Shown: positions 59,786 to 64,000 of the stretch, one piece after another
How positions within the stretch are numbered: position 1 is the first letter of the stretch
How the letters are laid out: every line of letters starts with the position of its first letter
Assembly (NCBI GenBank): GCA_038118725.1
Contig: JAYOIK010000011.1
Coordinates: 13,975-77,974 of the forward strand
Length of the DNA stretch: 64,000 bases
Reading direction: 5' to 3'
DNA from: JADHLJ01 sp038118725
Lineage (GTDB): Bacteria > Pseudomonadota > Alphaproteobacteria > Thalassobaculales > Thalassobaculaceae
Notes under the pieces: model-generated
The model's database searches: none
Seen by the model: the letters and a program-made list of their open reading frames with translations, nothing else
Told to the model about the DNA's origin: nothing
Position numbers and translations under genes: made by a program

Positions 59786-62017
59786 ATGCTTCGATGGCTT
59801 AAACTGATCATCCCCGCGGCATTTCTTTTGCTCGCGCTCACCTTGCGTTTCCAGGACCCGGTTCTGCTGCAGGAGTTCCGTTACCGGATCTTCGACAACT
59901 ATCAGCGGCTCTCGCCCAGGGTTTACACCGACATGCCGGTGCTGGTGGTGGATATCGACGACAAGACGCTGGCGAAACACGGTCAATGGCCTTGGCCTCG
60001 AACGGTCGTCGCCGAACTCGTGGCGCGCCTGATGAACGCCGGCGCGGCGGTGGTGGCACTCGATATCGTGTTCGCTGAATCGGACAGAACCTCGCCGGAG
60101 AACCTTGTGGCCGGATTCGGCGACGGCCCCGCCGCTCAACTGGTGCGCGCCGCGATCGGCTCCGGGGAGCTCCCCAAGCATGACACGATCCTGGCGGACG
60201 TCCTCTCCCAAGGCCCCTCCGTCGGGGGTTTTATCCCGACAAACGGTAAGGCGGAGCGTCTCCCCCTTGTAAAAACAGGCCTGGCCCATTCCGGGGATGA
60301 TCCCGAGCCTTTTCTGCGGGCGTATCCCGGCGCCATCGCGAACATCCCAGAAATCGACGAAGCCTTGGCGGGCGGTGGCAGCCTGAGCCCGGTTTTTGAT
60401 TCCGACGGCGTGATCCGGCGCGTGCCGCTCTTCGTCCTGGTCGGTGGACAGATCTATCCCTCGCTCGCCGCCGAAGCCCTGCGAGTGGCGCAGGGCGCGC
60501 CATCCATGATCATCAAGTCCTCCGGCGCCAGTGGCGAGACGGCGTTCGGTGAAAACACCGGTGTCAACCAGATCAAGATCGGCCAATTCGTGGTGCCGAC
60601 GGATGCCCAGGCGGCGATGTGGCTGCGCGACACCGGCGGGGTCGCCAGGCGCATGATACCAGCCTGGACGATCATGGACGGGAGCGCGGAGGCGGAACGG
60701 CTTGAAGGCGCGGTGATCTTTATCGGAACCAGCGCCGCCGGCCTTAAGGATCAGCATTCGACACCGCTCGATCAGGCTACCACGGGGGTCACGCTGCATG
60801 CCCAGATGATCGAGCAGATACTGCTTGGTGATTTTCTGGAGCGTCCCGACTGGGCCGACGGCGTGGAAATGCTGTTCATGCTGTTCATGGGCCTGATCAT
60901 GTTGGCGGTGTTCTGGATTCCCAAACTCGGCACCGCCGGCGCGAGTGTCATCAGCGGCGCCATGGTGTTCGGCGCCATCGGGTTTTCCTGGTACGCCTAT
61001 ACCGATCTGAAGATGCTTTTTGATCCGATGTATCCCAGCATCGTCGGGGTCCTGGTCTATAGCGGCACGTCCTTCTTGAGATTCCTGGATACCGAGCGCG
61101 AGCGCAGCCGGGTTCGCTCGGCGTTCAGCCATTACATGACGCCGAGCCTGGTGAACCGCCTGGCCGAGGATCCCAGTCAACTTAAACTCGGCGGCGAAAT
61201 GCGGGATCTTACGCTGTTGTTCTGTGACATCCGCGGCTTCACGACGATCTCGGAGCGCCTGGATGCCAATGAGTTGACGGAGTTGATCAATCGGTTCCTC
61301 ACCCCGATGACCGAAATCATCATGGAGTCCGAGGGCACGATCGATAAATACATGGGTGACTGCATCATGGCATTCTGGAACGCCCCACTGAACGTGCCGG
61401 AGCATCGGCGCCTCGGCGTCAGGTCCGCGCTCCAGATGCGAAAACGCCTGGTGGCCCTGAATTCCGAACTGGCCTTGGAGAGCGCGGCCAAGAATGAGCC
61501 GCCGATTGAGCTCGGCATCGGGATCGGGCTCAATTCCGGTATCTGTTGCGTGGGTAATGTCGGTTCGGACCAGCGGTTTGACTACTCGGCCCTCGGCGAT
61601 ACGGTGAATCTCGCGGCGCGCCTGGAAGGCCAGTGCAAGACCTACGGCGTCGAGGTGATCATCAGCGAGGGAACCTTGCAGGGTCTCGAGGACATGGCGG
61701 TTCTGGAACTTGACTTGATCCAAGTGAAGGGCAAGACCGAGCCGATCCGCATCTTCACGGTGGTGGGAGAGGAGGACCTCGCGGAAAGCGCCGGGTTCAA
61801 GGCGCTGGAAGTACATCATCGCGCCATGCTGGAACACTACAGAGCCCAGGACTGGGCGGCGGCGCGGGAGGAAATCGCGCGCGCGCGCGTGGTATCCGAC
61901 GAAGCCGACCTACCGATGGAGGGAACCTACGAGCTCTACGCCGAGCGCGTTGATGACTATGAGGAAAACCCGCCTGGCGCCGATTGGGACGGCGTCTATG
62001 TATCCCTTACGAAGTAG
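59786..62017 (+). CDS. CHASE2-domain adenylate cyclase (class III)
   Basis: A 743-residue sensor cyclase. An N-terminal membrane anchor (IIPAAFLLLALTLRF) precedes a periplasmic CHASE2 domain (~35-345), then three membrane helices (~350-430), then a class III catalytic domain. D481 (FCDIRGFTT) and D525 (KYMGDCIMAF) bind metal. K521 and D605 (ALGDTVNLAARLE) are the pair that selects ATP over GTP, so cAMP is the expected product. N608 and R612 are the transition-state residues. All catalytic residues are present. A helical tail of ~90 residues follows. It should turn an outside signal into cAMP; the signal is unknown, though the FecR and barrel genes upstream are likely partners. Confidence 0.93.
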   Translation: MLRWLKLIIPAAFLLLALTLRFQDPVLLQEFRYRIFDNYQRLSPRVYTDMPVLVVDIDDKTLAKHGQWPWPRTVVAELVARLMNAGAAVVALDIVFAESDRTSPENLVAGFGDGPAAQLVRAAIGSGELPKHDTILADVLSQGPSVGGFIPTNGKAERLPLVKTGLAHSGDDPEPFLRAYPGAIANIPEIDEALAGGGSLSPVFDSDGVIRRVPLFVLVGGQIYPSLAAEALRVAQGAPSMIIKSSGASGETAFGENTGVNQIKIGQFVVPTDAQAAMWLRDTGGVARRMIPAWTIMDGSAEAERLEGAVIFIGTSAAGLKDQHSTPLDQATTGVTLHAQMIEQILLGDFLERPDWADGVEMLFMLFMGLIMLAVFWIPKLGTAGASVISGAMVFGAIGFSWYAYTDLKMLFDPMYPSIVGVLVYSGTSFLRFLDTERERSRVRSAFSHYMTPSLVNRLAEDPSQLKLGGEMRDLTLLFCDIRGFTTISERLDANELTELINRFLTPMTEIIMESEGTIDKYMGDCIMAFWNAPLNVPEHRRLGVRSALQMRKRLVALNSELALESAAKNEPPIELGIGIGLNSGICCVGNVGSDQRFDYSALGDTVNLAARLEGQCKTYGVEVIISEGTLQGLEDMAVLELDLIQVKGKTEPIRIFTVVGEEDLAESAGFKALEVHHRAMLEHYRAQDWAAAREEIARARVVSDEADLPMEGTYELYAERVDDYEENPPGADWDGVYVSLTK

Positions 62018-62114
62018 CTAACCCTCGTCCCAGGATTGTTCGGAAGCAAGCAACGGATATCGCAAGGCTGGGTGCCCGTGGTTTCTTGATCGCGAATTCA
62101 CGGAGAAACCATCA

Positions 62115-63032
62115 ATGTCAGAGCTTCGAATGGGCGCGCCCGAGTGGTTGATGTTGATCGCGCTGTCCGTCGTGTGGGGCGGATCGTTCTTCTTCGCTGA
62201 AATCGCGCTCCGCGCCTACGGGCCGATGACCATTGTCGCGATCCGTGTTTGTATCGGCGCCATGGGCCTCGTGATGCTTGTCCGCGCGCTCGGCCAATCC
62301 CTGCCGACGCGCGTCGCCGCGTGGCGTGATCTGTTCGTCATGGGCGCGCTGAACAACGCGGTCCCGTTCTCGCTGATTGTTTGGGGGCAAATTCATATCG
62401 ATAGCGGAACCGCGTCGATCCTTAATGGCACGACACCGTTCTTCACGATCCTGCTGGCTCATTTTCTACTCGTCGGCGAGCGTATGACTGGCGCCAAGAT
62501 CGCGGGTATCGGGTTTGCCGTGATCGGTGTGGCGGTATTGGCGGGACCGTCCGCGGTGGAGGGTCTGACGCAAACAATCGAAGGACAAGCCGCCGTTCTA
62601 CTCGCCGCGATATCCTATGCCTTCGCGGGAGTGTGGGGGCGTAAACGGCTTTCGGGTCTCGCATCGACCCCGGCCGCCGCGGGCATGTTGTTGGCCTCCA
62701 GCGTGATCATGGTGCCCCTGGCACTTGCCTCCGAGGGGATGCCGGAGTTACCCGGAGGCATGGAGATGTGGGGCGCGTTGCTCGGCATCGGACTGTTGAG
62801 CACGTCGCTTGCCTATCTCCTCTATTTCAGGATCCTGGCGGCGGCGGGCGCAAGCAATCTGCTGTTGGTCACGATGCTGATCCCGGCAAGCGCGATGGTA
62901 CTCGGCGTATCCATTCTAGGCGAGGAAATCCAAGTCAGCGCCCTCGCCGGCATGGGGCTCATCGCGCTCGGTCTGGCGGTAATCGACGGCAGGCTGTTTC
63001 GGCGTTGGCTTTCGGATGGGGACACCGCATGA
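62115..63032 (+). CDS. EamA family transporter (DMT superfamily)
   Basis: A 305-residue inner-membrane protein with ten hydrophobic segments in two EamA repeats. The start (WLMLIALSVVWGGSFFFAEIALRAYGP) and the LNGTTPFFTILLAHFLLVGERMTG and LLLVTMLIPASAMVLGVSILGEEI blocks are typical. GGAG lies upstream of the ATG. Such carriers export amino acids or small metabolites; the substrate is unknown. It overlaps the oxygenase gene by four bases. Confidence 0.92.
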   Translation: MSELRMGAPEWLMLIALSVVWGGSFFFAEIALRAYGPMTIVAIRVCIGAMGLVMLVRALGQSLPTRVAAWRDLFVMGALNNAVPFSLIVWGQIHIDSGTASILNGTTPFFTILLAHFLLVGERMTGAKIAGIGFAVIGVAVLAGPSAVEGLTQTIEGQAAVLLAAISYAFAGVWGRKRLSGLASTPAAAGMLLASSVIMVPLALASEGMPELPGGMEMWGALLGIGLLSTSLAYLLYFRILAAAGASNLLLVTMLIPASAMVLGVSILGEEIQVSALAGMGLIALGLAVIDGRLFRRWLSDGDTA

Positions 63033-63724
63033 GGGATCTGGCCACTTTGGAGTGGGACCGTATCACGACGGAACTGGACACCGATGGTTTCGCGGTTACC
63101 GGGCCGCTGCTTTCCGAGGTTGAGTGCGACACCCTCTCGGACGGTTATGACGATGACCGGTTGTTCCGAAGCCACGTAGTCATGGCGCGGCACGGGTTCG
63201 GCCTTGGCGAGTACAAGTATTTCCAGTATCCGCTGCCCGATATCGTCGCCGATTTGCGCCAGGGCGTTTATCCGCGCCTCGTGCCACTGGCGAACCGCTG
63301 GGCCGAAACCATGCGTTTGGAACATCGATATCCGGCGAGTATGGATGCTTTCACGCGACGGTGCCACGAGGCCGGACAGGGCAAGCCAACGCCTTTGATG
63401 CTTCGTTACGGGCCCGGTGATTACAACCGTCTGCACCGGGACCTTTATGGTCCGCTGGCCTTTCCGATCCAGATGGCCGTGTTATTGAGTGACCCGGAAG
63501 ATTTCGAGGGTGGTGAGTTCATGCTGGTCGAGAACCGCCCCCGCATGCAGGCACGCGGCGAGGTGGTTGGTCTTCGCCGGGGCGAGGCGGTGTTGTTCGC
63601 GGTGAACGAACGCCCGGTTTGGGGAACGCGCGGCTCCTACCGGGTTTCAATGCGCCATGGGGTCAGTCGACTTCGGTCCGGCACCCGCCACACGCTCGGC
63701 GTGATCTTCCACGACGCGCAATAG
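63029..63724 (+). CDS. 2OG-Fe(II) oxygenase superfamily protein
   Basis: A 231-residue dioxygenase whose ATG overlaps the EamA stop (ATGA). The iron site is visible as H-x-D in YNRLHRDLYGPLAF (~residue 133) and the distal His near the end (RHTLGVIFHD). FEGGEFMLVENRPRMQARGEVVGLRRGEAVLFAV is the family core for 2OG-binding. The 2-oxoglutarate Arg probably lies in YRVSMRHGVSRLRSGTRH. Coupling to a transporter suggests modification of, or release of, an exported metabolite. The substrate is not known. Confidence 0.85.
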   Translation: MRDLATLEWDRITTELDTDGFAVTGPLLSEVECDTLSDGYDDDRLFRSHVVMARHGFGLGEYKYFQYPLPDIVADLRQGVYPRLVPLANRWAETMRLEHRYPASMDAFTRRCHEAGQGKPTPLMLRYGPGDYNRLHRDLYGPLAFPIQMAVLLSDPEDFEGGEFMLVENRPRMQARGEVVGLRRGEAVLFAVNERPVWGTRGSYRVSMRHGVSRLRSGTRHTLGVIFHDAQ

Positions 63725-63735
63725 TTTACCGGGGG

Positions 63736-64000
63736 TTACTCGGGCCAGCGATGATGTGAAGCTAGCGCGAAGGTGTTATGCGTCAACGTCTCAATCGGCT
63801 CACCGGTATCAGCGTTGCGAAACTTGTAACCGAGCCCAGAAAGAAGCGTCTTTATGGCTTCGCTATCACGGCTTGTTTCGAAAAGAATGATGGGGAGCTT
63901 GGCAGTGAGCATATCGCGCGCTCCGGACAACACGTCCAATTCATAACCTTCGACATCGATTTTTATAATGTCCGGTAACGTTCGGCTCGCGGCCTCAACA
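63736..64000 (-). CDS. FkbM family methyltransferase, 3' end only
   Basis: The frame stays open from the right edge to a stop at 63736, so only the last 87 residues are in the window. It shows LPDIIKIDVEGYELDVLSGAR, the signature block of FkbM-type SAM methyltransferases, then LPIILFETSRDSEAI. The start lies beyond position 64000. Such enzymes methylate sugars or natural products. An internal ATG at 63939 should not be used as the start because the motif precedes it. Confidence 0.85.
   Translation of the reverse strand, partial: VEAASRTLPDIIKIDVEGYELDVLSGARDMLTAKLPIILFETSRDSEAIKTLLSGLGYKFRNADTGEPIETLTHNTFALASHHRWPE

Noticed and set aside
59693..61837. A 714-codon open frame on the minus strand opposite the cyclase gene
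   Set aside because: The plus strand encodes an intact CHASE2-adenylate cyclase with all catalytic residues. The minus frame is low-complexity (His/Asp/Arg/Gly-rich) with no domain, a usual shadow in high-GC DNA.

Overview
The window is a high-G+C alphaproteobacterial chromosome segment. It is most like free-living, probably marine Rhodospirillales: Liv- and Dpp-type transporters, Rieske/SDR/CoA-transferase catabolism, a DmdC-type acyl-CoA dehydrogenase, a FkbM methyltransferase and an AspRS with the H33 residue typical of non-discriminating enzymes. This placement is inference from gene content. The sequence is a draft: 100 Ns at 5082-5181 mark a scaffold gap. Genes cover nearly everything. 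I see no tRNA, rRNA, CRISPR array, transposase or phage gene.

Layout. 1-4886 (minus): a TPR-methyltransferase running off the left edge, then a catabolic operon (SDR, Rieske oxygenase, SDR, SnoaL-like). 5238-7087: a DUF302 protein and a DUF3179 protein. 7423-15439 (plus): a Dpp/Opp-type peptide ABC operon with a fused double ATPase, a compound palindromic repeat, then an SDR and a CaiB-type CoA-transferase. 15453-16605: a divergent metal-efflux/MerR pair around a textbook MerR operator. 16632-19525: a small membrane protein, a PhyH-type dioxygenase, a crotonase and a methyltransferase-like protein. 19559-24255: a promoter and a clear TPP (THI-box) riboswitch in front of a Liv-type ABC transporter operon containing a LivM-LivG fusion. 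24325-33457: orotate phosphoribosyltransferase, GST, an acyl-CoA ligase/ureohydrolase/SDR/acyl-CoA dehydrogenase/MetE-like run, and a MATE exporter. 33471-36784 (minus): a fluoroacetate-dehalogenase-like hydrolase, a DUF993 protein and a Gfo/Idh/MocA oxidoreductase. 36866-40491 (minus): an ArnT-like/PAP2/GT2/LAB_N lipid-modification operon. 40600-45756 (minus): ccmDEFGHI for cytochrome c maturation. 46040-47815: aspS. 47861-56665 (minus): a type II secretion operon E-F-I-J-K-L-M-(C/N)-D without gspG, gspH or gspO. 56824-62017 (plus): TPR outer-membrane barrel, FecR-domain protein and CHASE2-adenylate cyclase. 62115-64000: EamA transporter, 2OG-Fe(II) oxygenase and the 3' end of a FkbM methyltransferase.

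The most notable item is the thiamine-pyrophosphate riboswitch directly controlling a transporter whose protein family is normally called branched-chain amino acid uptake. The RNA says the real cargo is probably thiamine, a thiamine precursor or a related compound. Second in interest are the gapped T2SS operon beside the barrel/FecR/cyclase cluster, the hydrolase that keeps the full set of fluoroacetate dehalogenase active-site residues, and the ligase/ureohydrolase/dehydrogenase operon that could degrade a guanidino acid.
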